In this document: positions 12,501 to 24,165 of the stretch, piece by piece | Layout of the letters: every line of letters starts with the position of its first letter | Numbering within the stretch: position 1 is the stretch's first letter | Assembly: GCA_964036295.1 (NCBI GenBank) | Contig: OZ038462.1 | Location: 27,021,759-27,085,758 of the forward strand | DNA length: 64,000 nt | From: Plumapathes pennacea | Lineage: Eukaryota; Cnidaria; Anthozoa; Antipatharia; Myriopathidae | Direction of reading: 5' to 3' | The notes under the pieces: generated by a model | What the model was told of the DNA's origin: nothing | What the model saw: the letters and a program-made list of their open reading frames with translations, nothing else | Databases searched by the model: none | Position numbers and translations under genes: made by a program

Positions 12501-14298
12501 CCTGCCCATCACTCAGTTCGCCCAAGATACAGCCGATGGCCCAGACATCTACTGGCTTCCCATAAGAGGCACTGAAAAGAAGATCCACATCAATGGACAG
12601 AACTACTAAAACTGTAAGATCAACTCAGAAGCACACAGCATGTACTTAACAACTGAAGAAGATTCTTTTATGAGATGATCACCATTGGGACATCAAAAGT
12701 GGTTTTGTGAGGTACGTGCATGTATGATTGTCAGGCAATTTATGGCTGTTGGGGGACATTCATTAAATCTTTCACTCCCAAGCTCAAAATGCAGATTCTC
12801 TCAACCTCTTAAAAAGAAAATGTATGAGTGATGTAGTGAGAATTGATAGTTTAATCACCTTTCATCTTAGCAAACTCAAAAGCTAAGTTCTCCCTACTGT
12901 ATCATATATGTTTCTGGTGAGAAACTGAGGGAGAAAATCGAAGTTGGTCACTCTAGGGAGTGAAAGGGTTAAAGTCACAAGACAAGACACTTAGTGGTAG
13001 TTAAGCATTTTGAGTGCGACTAGCCGACTAGTTGCACTCAGGATCAATAGGATCACTGCCAATGCTGCTGTCAGAGTCAGAAAGCCTGCGTCATATCATC
13101 AAACATTAGCCATGGGATCGCAAGTATAACGTTGGCTTGCAGTAGTTTACTGGACAGCCGGTACTAGTTTGTGGCTAATTTTACTAGTCCACAGTCGTTT
13201 TTACGTGATCGGACTAGCGCTAACTTTTAACCCTGCAAAATGTGGCTGCTGTTGTTGTTTGGTAGAATATTGTTTATAGAAATAAATCTTCCACATACCC
13301 CAGCAGCAACTCTGTTGATCTGTACCATCTTGTTGCCACATAATCAGTGAATGGAGCATTACCACTGGTTGCTATGGCTCTGGCAAATCCTACATTGCAT
13401 GGACAATAATATCAAAGAAACTTAACATGTTTTGTATTCTTTATGAAGCCCACACTATTGTAGGTCTATGAACATTCTTTTATTTCATGCACTGCATGCA
13501 CATTGCCATGCAGTCTTTCTTCTATCCTATGCATACAGTATACCATACTTATATGTCAAAGTGTTGTATTTTCATATTTTGAACCACATGATACATTAGG
13601 GGCCTTTTCCTGGGGCAGGTATAGCAGAGATGATAGTTCAGAGCTTCTCTTGATCACTAATACATGTATGAGGAACTGTTTACAATGTCTGTATAATATT
13701 AAACAGAGTCTATTATGTACTCCAGACAATCTTGACTATTAAGTCCTCATTTACATGGAGAAAAAGCTGTCCGAGGACCTGAAGCACCCTGTATGAGCAT
13801 GCCAACTATGTTTTTTCATCATTTCTCTTTAAATTGAAGCAAGCCATTTAGTGATGAGAAAACCAAAACTTGTCTTGGGAGCAGGGTGTCGACCTAGGGG
13901 CAAATGGTTTGCTGTAGTCTATAAACAAAATGCATTTTGTATAGTTGGCACACCCAGGGTGATGCAGGAAGGAAGGTGCCCCTGCAGGTCCCTGGGACAA
14001 ATTGTGTCTACATAAACAAGGCCTACTGTGTAAGAAAATGTAGTCTACTCCAATCCAGCCATTCCTATATATTCATTCCAAAAGCATTTGCCCCAAGGAA
14101 AGAACACCTCAAACTTACCAAAGTCACAAAGCTTCAATGTATCATCTTTGCTGATTAACAAATTTTCTGGCTTGATGTCTAGAGATGCAACAACAAGGGA
14201 TTAACTTAATTCTTGAACCAGAGTGCACTGGGACTTTTATGATGGTTAGAAGCTTTTTCACAAGGTTGTGTAGGCAGCTAGCTTGACAGCAACTTGAC

Positions 14299-14329
<31 letters not shown>

Positions 14330-17300
14330 TTTCAAACTCAAAGAAACATGTTGCCATGCAGTTTGAATTTAAAGCTGAAATTGAATATTTTGGCTCAATT
14401 CAAGCCGGTACAAATTTGATAATCAAGATCCTGGCAAAAAATCTCGAGTACACAATTTAATTAGCTGATCAGACCAGCAATTCTCCTCACACTACTCATA
14501 TCCATCAGTACATTTTGTTATGGTAGGGAGAATTTCCGGTACTTGGGGAGTAAAGGGATAAGACGTGCCTCACCTCTATGAATGACATCATTTTGGTGAC
14601 ACCATTTGATGGCCTTGATCAACTGAAAAATGTAATTCCTACAAGAAAGAAATGTGAGTAAAATAAGCGGCATTCACACTGTTTTTCCTTTTTGCACCCC
14701 ATCAAATCTTGGTTTGGGTTGACATTTCAACAAGGACTTACATAAAGGATTTAGTTACAACCACAGGAAATTTAATAAGTCCAATTTTGAAGTGATCAGC
14801 ATATATGTGGCTTATTGACAACCTTGAACGACAAAGCTGCATCTAGAGAAAATAATTACCTGACTGTTCCAGAGGGTACTCCACTTGGCATTTCTTCCAA
14901 AAGTTCAAGCATGTTCTGCATAAATATGAAAGCATTAGTCAGAACTACTGTCTTGTCTCACACCGATATATATATGCCAGGTTCAAATCCGGGTTAATTT
15001 TCCCCATCATTATTTACATTGAGTGTATTAGGACTTACCCTTTCAACATATTCAAACACAAGGTACAACTTTCCTCTTCTGCGAAATGCTTCCCTGCAAG
15101 AGAGGAATACCTAGAGTAAGCCTTCAGTTGATGGTTCCAGAAATCACAAGAAAAGGCAACTATAGTGAATTAACTGTACCTTAACTCAACAATGTTCTCT
15201 TGCTTTAGCATGCGAAGTACTTTGAGCTCACGAAGTGTTGTCCTCTTGACATCTTCATTGTCTGCAACAAAATATCAGACCAATGGGCTTCACAAATGGG
15301 CCAGACTCAAAGTCATTACATACATGTATGTTATATACATGTTAATTAGTTTTACACAATCATGTTTTACCATAGACATACTGAGAGAAGAAGTATTTTT
15401 TGTTGTGACCCAAACAATCTCACTCTCATCATCCTACATGCATGCCATGGTAATAGTGCATGTCAGCTGGGCAGTATTACTGTACCTAATGATGATGATT
15501 GGAAAGTTATTGCAATCCAGGCAAGAGGTTCATACAGGCCTCTACAAATCCGATCAACATACTACAACATACTTTTTACTGAAGGTTGATAAACAGAGCC
15601 CCTCAATACCCTGGCCCTAATGGCTAATAATTCTGTAACCCTCATTAAAAACTGGATATATTTATTAGTATTTAGTACATTTTGTACAATCATGCAGAAC
15701 TTCTTGGAGAATTTAATTTTAGTAACATTAAACACAGCAATATTACCTTCACTGTCCTTGAACTTCTTGATTGCAACTATCTCATTGGTCTCCTGATATT
15801 GTGAAAAGTAAGTGCATTGTGGGTTAGAGATAATAGTACAACACAATATAACACTGGGATTAATAGAAAGCAGGCTGGGGTTGATTGATGAATAGCAGTC
15901 CCAGCCCCTTGAATGGCCTACTGTACATGCAGTATACACCCAAATATCTTGAGAACTGAACCTAACTCACGGGTACTCCAGGCTATTATAAATGATCTAT
16001 ATTCAATATAACTTCTCTTTGTAAATTTTAAGTACCAGAAAAAGAAATGTGTCAGGCTAAAAATGGGATGCTAATAAAAACATAACTATTTAAAATTACT
16101 TTATTGTGATGAGATATACAGTCCAATCCATGTAATTTTTATTTATCAATCATATTTAAAGTTATTGGTTCTAACTATAAAAATCAGATTGAGTCATTAA
16201 AATAAGTCTTGTCTCCTTGGGAATCGTGGGCATCTTGGAAACATTTTATGCTGCATTTGGCTATAAAATTCTACAAAATACACTGTACTATAAACTACCA
16301 TATCATATAGTTTCTCACATCAGAGTTCAACATTTCCCATGATAAATTTAAGTGCATGCCTACATGAAATTAAAATATTTAAGTTGAGGCACCTGCAGTC
16401 TCAACAAACAAAAATTTGCTTCATTTATTTTAAATTGTGATGGTCAGATGATCAGCCCGAAAGGATAAACAATGAATTTTATTGGACAGTAGAAATATGT
16501 GCTACATGAAAGAATTAAAAATAAATGGGCATTTATTTAATTTACAGGGCCATCCTAATGCACAGCAAGACTGAAATAGAATGATCAAAATAAATAACAT
16601 ACAGCACACACAGTTATTTATACTGTGTGCTCTGTATTTAATTTTGATCACGTGTCTTTTTGCAAATCATTATTTTTATTTTTTGGCTAAAGATTACCAG
16701 CTAAAACTGTACTGTATATTGTTAATGCTACACTGTACTAATGTCTCTACTATGATCAAAGACAAAATCTACCATATATTTATTTTGTATATCTTCAAAG
16801 CCAGATTTTCGATTTTTCGCGCTTGAAATGATTTTTCTTTTTGTGAAATTTTGACACATTTAAAGCACAGCAGTGTGGTGTATTTGATATTAAAAAAATC
16901 ATCAGAACACGACAGTATCTAAAGCGACTGAATTAATAGAGACGTCGTCCTTCTTTTCTCGCTGAAGAAAATCGTTTGAACAGACCGACCACCCACATTC
17001 ATACGTGCAGCAAAGCAACGATCAACTTCAGAGAGGTGTGAGTACGAAATAAATTAAGTCACAAAACGGATCATGGTCAACAATCAAAACGATAATCAGT
17101 CAAGAGGTCGAGCCCAGAACAAGGCTTTTGTTTGTGTACGGATTTTTGGGAATAGTTTCACTGAGGTATTTACGGCATTTGATGTTTGATAAACAGCTGT
17201 CCAGTGAGCGAATGACTACTGGGAGAAAACTGCTTTAAGTTGTGGTAATCAGTCGTACTCATCACTAATAACAGCAATCAAATATCTGAAAAACTATGTC

Positions 17301-17658
17301 GGATTATACGTCAACTCTGGCTCAACGACCTTGCAATTTACAACACTGTATCATCATGCAAAGAGGGAAATCAGTGTTTGTTACCGTAGTCCTGGCAAAA
17401 AAACATACACCCACCTTCGAGCGGCATTTTAGAACAACTCCATAGGCACCTACGAGAATAAAGAAAATATATGAGCCTATGTTAACGACAGATCGACTAT
17501 AAAAGAAGTGGATTATACAAACACATCAATTCACAACTCGGCAACAAGCTCCAAGCTTGTTATGTCCTTAGTTATTCAACAAAGTACCACAGAATAGAAA
17601 TTTAGAGACACGGTACTGTACCTTCGCCCACGATTCCAAGGACCTCGTACTTGTTCAT
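6526..17658 (-). CDS. CDKL5: Cyclin-dependent kinase-like 5 orthologue
   Basis: Twenty coding exons (gene order): 17658-17622, 17449-17415, 15792-15747, 15261-15180, 15093-15039, 14915-14860, 14638-14574, 14178-14119, 13389-13299, 12571-12502, 12120-12070, 11987-11919, 11751-11671, 11294-10545, 9565-9431, 9156-9072, 8054-7904, 7686-7584, 7453-7400, 6963-6526. All joins keep phase; 837 codons. The kinase domain fills about residues 1-290: glycine loop GEGAYG, VAIKK lysine (K33), HRD (126), DFG (144), activation loop TDY (160-162), then [28 protein letters not shown] and [10 protein letters not shown]. The last strings are diagnostic of CDKL5 within the CDKL family. The C-terminal tail is long, Ser/Pro-rich and poorly conserved, with a Lys/Arg cluster in exon 18. 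Human CDKL5 has TEY and RSPE where this gene has TDY and RSTE. Known roles of the family are in microtubule/cilium and neuronal signalling. The start ATG sits head-to-head with beta-sarcoglycan. Confidence 0.93.
8732..8969. repeat. MITE, family 1
   Basis: Begins GGCCCGGTTGTTCAAAGG and ends GCTTTGAAAAACCGGGCC, with inner AACTAATCCAGGATTAGCC. It lies in the CDKL5 intron between exons 16 and 17. It belongs to the same family as the copies at 1935, 11432, 21643 and 31216. Confidence 0.7.
9655..10004. repeat. MITE, family 2 (AGAGC-GTTTT / GACTGTCGAAA type)
   Basis: The left end AGAGCCGTTTTCGGAT matches the reversed right end AGCTCTTTTCGGATGACTG. The interior contains TTAGCAGCATTC and AAGAGCAAAAGCAAAACC, which recur in the copy at 47874-48201. 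It lies in the CDKL5 intron between exons 14 and 15. Confidence 0.6.
11432..11663. repeat. MITE, family 1 (diverged copy)
   Basis: It carries AGCCCGATTAAGCTAATCC at one side and AATCCAGGATTAGCCTGATC...GCTTTGAATAATTG at the other, matching other family 1 copies. It lies in the CDKL5 intron between exons 13 and 14. The ends are more decayed than in the 21643 copy. Confidence 0.55.
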
Positions 17659-18114
17659 AATCGCTAATTTAGCGATCATTCATCTCACACTGTTCATGCA
17701 GATACGAGAGGCAAGCTGTGAGTACTGGTTCGCGCCACGACATTGCGTAGAACATCATTCCAAAACAAGCCGACTACAGGGTCTCCTTCGAGCTCTGACC
17801 GGTCACATGGCAAGTCACATCGCAACTGATCAGGAAGCAGGAAGGACAGTTTTTGTTTCGTATAAATAAATCGCCCGTTTACTTTCAATCTGTCCTGTCA
17901 CTAGTTGTTTACCCAGGAGCCTCAGGGGGTTATGACATTCCCTTCCGACTGACGTCACTGACGCACTCTACCCCTGTCAGTGGTATATGTCACTCAGATA
18001 CTTTTTGATACGCATGCGTGGCATAATATGAGACTGTTTACACTTGAACCGTTTGAGATGCTGTGAAGGGTTATCGTTTTTGACGACCGTGACTATCTTT
18101 TTGTGAATTACATC
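17659..18114. promoter_or_regulatory. Putative bidirectional promoter of CDKL5 and SGCB
   Basis: Only 456 bp separate the divergent start codons of CDKL5 (-) and beta-sarcoglycan (+). A perfect 8-bp cyclic-AMP response element TGACGTCA is at 17950-17957. The interval must hold both 5' untranslated regions unless untranslated first exons lie elsewhere. The CRE match and the short spacing are seen directly; promoter function is inferred. Confidence 0.55.
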
Positions 18115-21100
18115 ATGTCTGCCGAAGGATTGCACGTAAGTAACCGTTACCTAGTGTTCCTCATAGTCAGATTGTGCACTATTTGATCGCACACATCGAT
18201 AAGAATAGCAGACAATATTTAGGGCGCTAAATTTTCTCTCGACCTAGTGATTGATTTGATGATGCGATGACAAGCATTAGCTCGAGATAAGACAAACACA
18301 CGAAACACAGAATAGTATAAAAGTGCTGCTGATTGACAAATTTGCTGGAGAAGCTAAACTGTTCCCTCGGTACATTTGATTACACAAAAGTCAAACGATA
18401 TCGGAATTCTTTAACAGCGCAGCAAGCATTCGGATATTTCACATTGCACGCACAGCTGAATCTTTATCTTTAGTTTCATCTTAATCTAATAAAACAACAT
18501 GTTGAGACTGGATGCTCAATTGATTGTGTAATAGACTGACTTGATCTGCTCCTATTGCATGCTTCGTGCTTTGACCAAATCTAACATGATTTAAGTAATT
18601 TAACACCTCCAATATTGGTGCGCAATTCTCTGTTTTCAAATCTCATTCCCTGTGGTCAGGTCTGATCAGCATGTGAAATCTATCAGTTTCCTTTCATAAT
18701 TGGCTTTCACCATCCGGAGTGTTCTCTCACCTATGAAATCTGCACTTACAATGTATTTAATTTTCAAACACATGCATCAAATCTATTTTGTCAATTGAGC
18801 TCTCAATTAACAGTTGAAGGGCTGAGCTGGCAGCCAATAAAGGTTTAAGTGAAGATCATACTTGCCACTTGGCAAAATGTTGTCTTGCCCATGTGTTATC
18901 TGTTTGCCTCATGAAACACTTACAAACTACTGTCTGTCAGTAGATGACAAGGATGACAGATTATTGGAGAAAAACATACTACAGTTTATTATATAGACAT
19001 GAGTGTTTTACTGGAAAATATACCATGCGTAAAATCCATACGAAACTACATCCGCGACCCAAGTGGCGTATTTTCCATATCCTCACTAGTAGATATCCTT
19101 GGCATCATTTCCCGCTTTTGCACGGTTGTTTGTGCAATTTCTCGCAAAACACTCATGTCTAATATAATAAAAAGAAAATTACATGGCGGCTTGAAGATAT
19201 GGATTTTATTTTCTTGTGGTAAAAAAAATGTTTTACTCACTCGCGAAGCACTCGTTCGTAAAATATTGTTATTACCACTCGAAAATAAAATTCATATCTT
19301 CACGCCGCCGTGTAATATCCTCTATTTATTATATAGACATGAGTGTTTTACTGGAAAATATACCGTGCATAAAATCCATATGAAACTACATCCAGGACCC
19401 GAGTAGTGTATTTTCCATATCCTCACTAGTGAGGATATCGTTGGCATCATTTCTCGCTTTTGCACGGTTGTATATTGTGCAATTTCTTGTAAAACACTTG
19501 TGTCTAATATAATAAAAAGAAAATTACACGGCGGCTCGAAGATATGGATTTTATTTTCGAGTGGTAAAAACAATATTTTACTCACTCGCAAAGCATTCGT
19601 TTGTAAAATATTGTTTTTACCACTCAAAAATAAAATTCATATCTTCGCGCCACCGTGTAATATCCTCTATATCTTTCCCATAATATTGTACCCTTTTGAG
19701 AGAGAGTGAACCTTAAATTTGCAGATTTTAGGTACATGCATTCTTCCAATCATTCAAAAGGGAGAATATGCCAGATGTATAGTGAGTAATTTGATACTAC
19801 ATACTCTGATCCCATCAGACTCATGACTCAGATTCCATCTGAGCAAGCTTTACAGTTGCAGATTGAATTAATGTTCCTCTGTTACCAACCAAATTTATTT
19901 GTTATGTAGAAAAGAGATAAGTCCAAAGGACGTGCTACCATGCGGGAAAAGCTTGTTCAGAAACACAGTGCCGCAGATGAACATGAAAGGAACTTCAGTT
20001 CTGGACGAGTGAATGTGCGTGAGAGGTATCTTCACAGGACTGGCATCCGTGGACGGAAGATATGGATTTTCTTTGCAATTCTGTTCTTTCTGACTATGAT
20101 TGCCCTGATTAATTTATTGGTATGTGAAGACTGACCAATATTTAACATTTTTATGCATTTTCTGAATATAAATTAGTGTACAATGTAAGTGTCCCAAGTG
20201 AACATTTTACAGTTAAATCAGGAAATTTAAAGTGCTGCCTTAATTTTCTGGCAGTCCACCACCCCCACCCCCTCCCCAATGCATACACTGTACATACATT
20301 GTACACACAATATCTTAGTTTTTCTGACTGAGAAAATGACTGAAAATTGATGTCTGCTGAACCATTCTGTCTTTGATTTTGTTGCAGGTACTGGTCATCA
20401 TGTTTCATACCCTACAAATGAGCAAGGATGGAATGAAATCAATGTCATTTCTTGAAAGTGGCACATTACGCTGGATGCAATCAAGTGACTTAGGAGTGGT
20501 GACGTCTTACACAGGACAGATAAATGCATTCAACGGCCAAAACCTTGTTATTCAATCCGATCGAGAAAAGGTGTGGTTTAGTTGTGTTCACTTTGATCTC
20601 ACAAGAACATTTCTATGACTACTAATATTATTACTTGCTTTTTTTAACTAATCACTAAAATAAACTTCTCCATTTTCAAAGGGCTCCAGCAACTAGTTAA
20701 TAATATTAAAAGCTTATGTGTGCACTGATGTAAGTCAGATTTTATCCCCAAATGTTTTGTTATGATTGCCACACAGGTCGTCATTCATGGTGGAAATAAC
20801 AACAGCAGTGCTCAAGGTAATTCAATATTACAAAAATTAGCAGTGCATGGTTATTTAGCTTGCAATGTAACAGTAACTTTGATCAATGGTCAACAAGTTG
20901 CAATGACACACTGAAATGGTAGTGTATTTAAGGGGGCACACTGTACCAAATGATTTGCATGTTTAACATCATCGCCAGAGATAAGATTGGGGGTAGGTGC
21001 CAAGTAAGGGAGTTAACTGCAGAAGCGCAGTAGGGCCCAAGGAGGTATATACATGGCCACCCTGCCACAACCCAGCACTCATCACACTGATAATCAGTGG

Positions 21101-23333
21101 AGTTCTATACCTAACGAACTTACCAAGGTGGGAGGGGCAAAATCGATCTGCTATGATCAAGCAAATAAAATCAATGCGCTAAGATAAAGCAAAGTCAAGC
21201 AATGCAGGTGTGAAAACTCGCCCTAGAAGCCCTCAGAGCGGGGCTGGCTGAAATGAGTTGACATTAACTTTGCCTATAAATTGCATTTATTGGTAGCCAC
21301 ATTTTTAGTTTCCAGTTGCAGCATGGCATGTCTTTCCCTTTTATCTTTTACCAACTTATTGTTTCTTGTCTTTTAATATCAGTCCATGTAGGAAGTGAAG
21401 AAACCACAATTTTGGCTGAAAAGGGTTTCCGGTTTGTAGACCCATATATAAAGAAAACAGTGATTCATTTTGATGGCAACACAATGAAGCTTTTACCTCA
21501 CCAAATTACTAGCAACAAGATGGTCTTCAACATGATGGAAACAGAGAGAGTGAGTATATGTATTATATATAAGTACATGTTATAGTAGTGACACAGCAAC
21601 AGTACTAAACTAAAGTCACATGAAGTACCATGCATATAGAGCTGGGCCCGGTTTTTCAAAGCATGATTAGGCTAATCCTGGATTAGGTCTAAACTTTCAT
21701 GTCATTTATATGCCTGAAAATGTGAAGGTTTCGTTCACAACAACTTCCTTTATGTGTTTTTAAGCTGGAACAAGCTTTATAGTCCATCTTCGAACAAAAC
21801 TCTGCGGTTTATTGGCAGAGAGGTCGAGAGAAAGAATTTCGTTAATCCTGGATTAGCTTAGTCGGCTTTTGAAAAACCGGGCCCTGAAGTAAACTGTAGT
21901 TGAAGTAGTGGTTCTGTAGTGGTAGTAGAAGTAGCATCAGGAGTAAGTACTGTAATAGCAGCAACTATAGTAATATTTAGTGGCAGCAGCAGTAGGCTCA
22001 GTAGTAGTAGACTAGCAGCGGCAGCAGTAGCAGTAGTGGTAGCAACGGCAGCGGTATAGTCGTAGCAGCAGCAGCAGCAGCAGCATCAGTGGCAGCTGCA
22101 GCTGGCGTAGCAGTAATAGCAGCAGCAGCAATAGTAGTGGTACAGTATAGTAGCTTTTGTAGTAGCAGAGTACTAAGTAAGTAACAGGATCGGAGTTGTA
22201 CGTCATGATCTGAGCGGCAGTGCATGCTAATACTATTTACTGGTAGACAAGTGCCTTGGGTGTACTTGATTACCTCTATTCCTCTTTCTTTGTGTTAAAC
22301 ATTTATTGGCCCTCTGTAGGTTGTAACGAATGAGGACCAAGACTTGAACCTGTCCACCGACCAGTCGGCCAAAGTGCGCGGCAATGAAGGAGTGTTTCTT
22401 GATGGCAAGAACATTTCATTTTCAACAAAAGATGACATCAACATCTCATCGACATCGGTAAGTCTGTTTTCCGGATTGACTGGCTCAGCCGATAAGGTGC
22501 GGCAGCTGTGCGCAGGAAGAAGTATCCGACGTGATAATTACGTTTGATAATATTGGTACAGAGAAGCATAGAGAGAAAGAAATTAAGAAACTTCGTTTAG
22601 TGCACAAACAGCGAGACAGAAAAACAAATCAAAACGTCGGCACCGGTTTGGTACGTGTTTACCCATCAACATACAGCAGAATTTGAACGCAAGCTTGATT
22701 TGAATATGCTGGATGCCATGTATTGACTTTCGTTAGCCGTTCGTCAGCAAAAGAGAACGAATCGTAAGCCAACGGTCGAAACGTCGGTCAACACATTTTT
22801 TACGGCGTTCAGCAAATCCACATCAGCATTACGTTGATACATTCTACACAAATAGTAGCGATACGCGTGTACGTTTCCTTTTATTTGGAAGGAGGAGGGG
22901 GGGGCGAGATTCCTAGGGATTTCGGGGAGTGGGCAGGGGGGGGGAGGGGGGGTGGGGGTGGCGAAATCCCTAGGACACTGGTACGCCAACGCACACGACA
23001 GCTAGTACTCACGTGAGAATAGTATTAGTATAGTGTAGACATGCATCGACTTGTTTAGCTCTTACAATCCATCACTTTGCAAATAACACTGTCGAAGGTC
23101 GTTTTCTTGGCTGATGGAATGTTTCTTCTTTGCGTCAGGCGGAGGAGATAGTAATTGACGCTGAAGGTGGAATCCGGTTCAATTCCAGTATCATTCACAA
23201 ATCCGCGGAGGGCGTGGTGGACCAAAGCATTCAGGGGTACAAGCTTTGTGCGTGTATCAACACGGGGCAGTTGTATCGAGTGGCTGTGGTTAACAATGTC
23301 ACAACGTGCCGTACAGTGGAGAAAATTTGTTGA
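18115..23333 (+). CDS. SGCB: Beta-sarcoglycan
   Basis: Seven coding exons: 18115-18135, 19910-20119, 20388-20570, 20777-20816, 21383-21549, 22320-22457, 23139-23333. All borders are GT/AG and phases agree; 317 codons, practically the length of vertebrate beta-sarcoglycan. The protein is a type II membrane protein. It has a short basic cytosolic N-terminus containing MREKLVQKHS and LHRTGIRGRK, like the vertebrate protein, and one membrane segment at about 58-82. A large outer domain follows, with VRGNEGVFLDGK and several N-glycosylation sequons, and a C-terminal cysteine cluster (YKLCACI ... VTTC ... KIC) typical of beta/gamma/delta-sarcoglycans. In animals it belongs to the sarcoglycan part of the dystrophin complex at the plasma membrane. 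The first exon encodes only seven residues, and intron 1 carries a duplicated hairpin element. Confidence 0.93.
18985..19680. repeat. Tandem duplication of a 339-bp double-hairpin element
   Basis: Unit 1 (18985-19323) and unit 2 (19324-19680) both start TTTATTATATAGACATGAGT and end CCGTGTAATATCCTC. Each unit holds two palindromes. In the first, GACATGAGTGTTTTAC faces its complement GCAAAACACTCATGTC. In the second, GAAGATATGGATTTTATTTT faces its complement near the unit end, with GTGTAAT/ATTACA outer bases. Non-coding, in SGCB intron 1. Confidence 0.75.
21643..21884. repeat. MITE, family 1 (best preserved copy)
   Basis: The left end GGGCCCGGTTTTTCAAAGC is mirrored by the right end GCTTTTGAAAAACCGGGCCC. 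Inside these lie GGCTAATCCTGGATTA and its counterpart TTAATCCTGGATTAGC. About 242 bp, in SGCB intron 5. No coding capacity. Confidence 0.75.
21894..22160. repeat. Imperfect AGT/AGC trinucleotide tract
   Basis: Dense GTAGTAGTAG, GCAGCAGCAG and related triplets over about 260 bp in SGCB intron 5. This is a decayed simple repeat. Ala- and Leu-rich open frames on the minus strand are translation artefacts of it. Confidence 0.75.
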
Positions 23334-24165
23334 TGACCAAGAAAGGCCGAACCTGCGGAATATACGTTTTATAGACTAGAGTCAGACTCGTTGCCTTTTG
23401 TAAAGTACTGCAGTGGAAGTTTTGTACATTTTCTGAATGTCTGTTCAAATTTGAGTATCTGCAAAAGACTTGCTGGTTTAAATCGTCTCGTAAAAATGCC
23501 CAACAAATTCACCAGACTGTATGTGGAAAAAAAGGGCGGGGTTCAAACCAACGCCCGAAAATAGTGGCTCTATTCACGAATCCTTGCCGGATACTTTTCT
23601 CCTGCAAAGTAAAACTAGTGTCTGTGGGAACAAAAAGTAGGTAGACACCATGCAGAGCACATGAGAACATTTGTTCAATGAAAAGATAGCGCAGGCAATG
23701 CAAGACACAATTATCATGAATGGAAAGTGACTATTAGTTCGTAGTTTTCTAAAAACGTGAAATTTTAATTCAGTACAGGGTTTTTCAAATTCTGTTTCCC
23801 ACTTATAGGTTATCAAACAACTAGTATTTCTCAGATGTACTTAAAGTATTTATGATGCAGTTCAAATCTGCTCTTTATAACAATTTATATGCGCTTTTTT
23901 GTATTAAAACAATTTTCAACTGTTCACATTTTGGTATGATCTCGTCACCGTAAGGTATACTGTACATCCCAGAGTTCACTGAAATTATAAGTTTTCTGAT
24001 TTTGGGGTGACTTTTCTTTGGCCGTGCATGATTTGCCATTCACAAGTCAGGAATGCACACACAAGACGAACAATTAAGCGGGAGACGGACAGTTACACCG
24101 GAGTGGACTGACAATTCCCTCCAAAGTAACAGGAAACACCAGTTCCACTTTTACATACAGGAGTT
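23334..24165. other. Convergent 3' ends of SGCB and DED-NB-ARC gene A
   Basis: The two genes point at each other across 832 bp. The left part should hold the SGCB 3' untranslated region and the right part that of gene A. No gene is visible. A GTATTAAAAC string near 23901 could serve as a weak polyadenylation signal, but no canonical AATAAA stands out. Confidence 0.4.

Noticed and set aside
14299..14326. Poly-A run as a sign of a retroposed insertion in the CDKL5 intron
   Set aside because: No target-site duplication or element body is visible next to it; treated as a simple repeat.
15192..15620. 142-residue open frame on the plus strand
   Set aside because: Overlaps CDKL5 exon 4 on the other strand and introns. 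No family signature.
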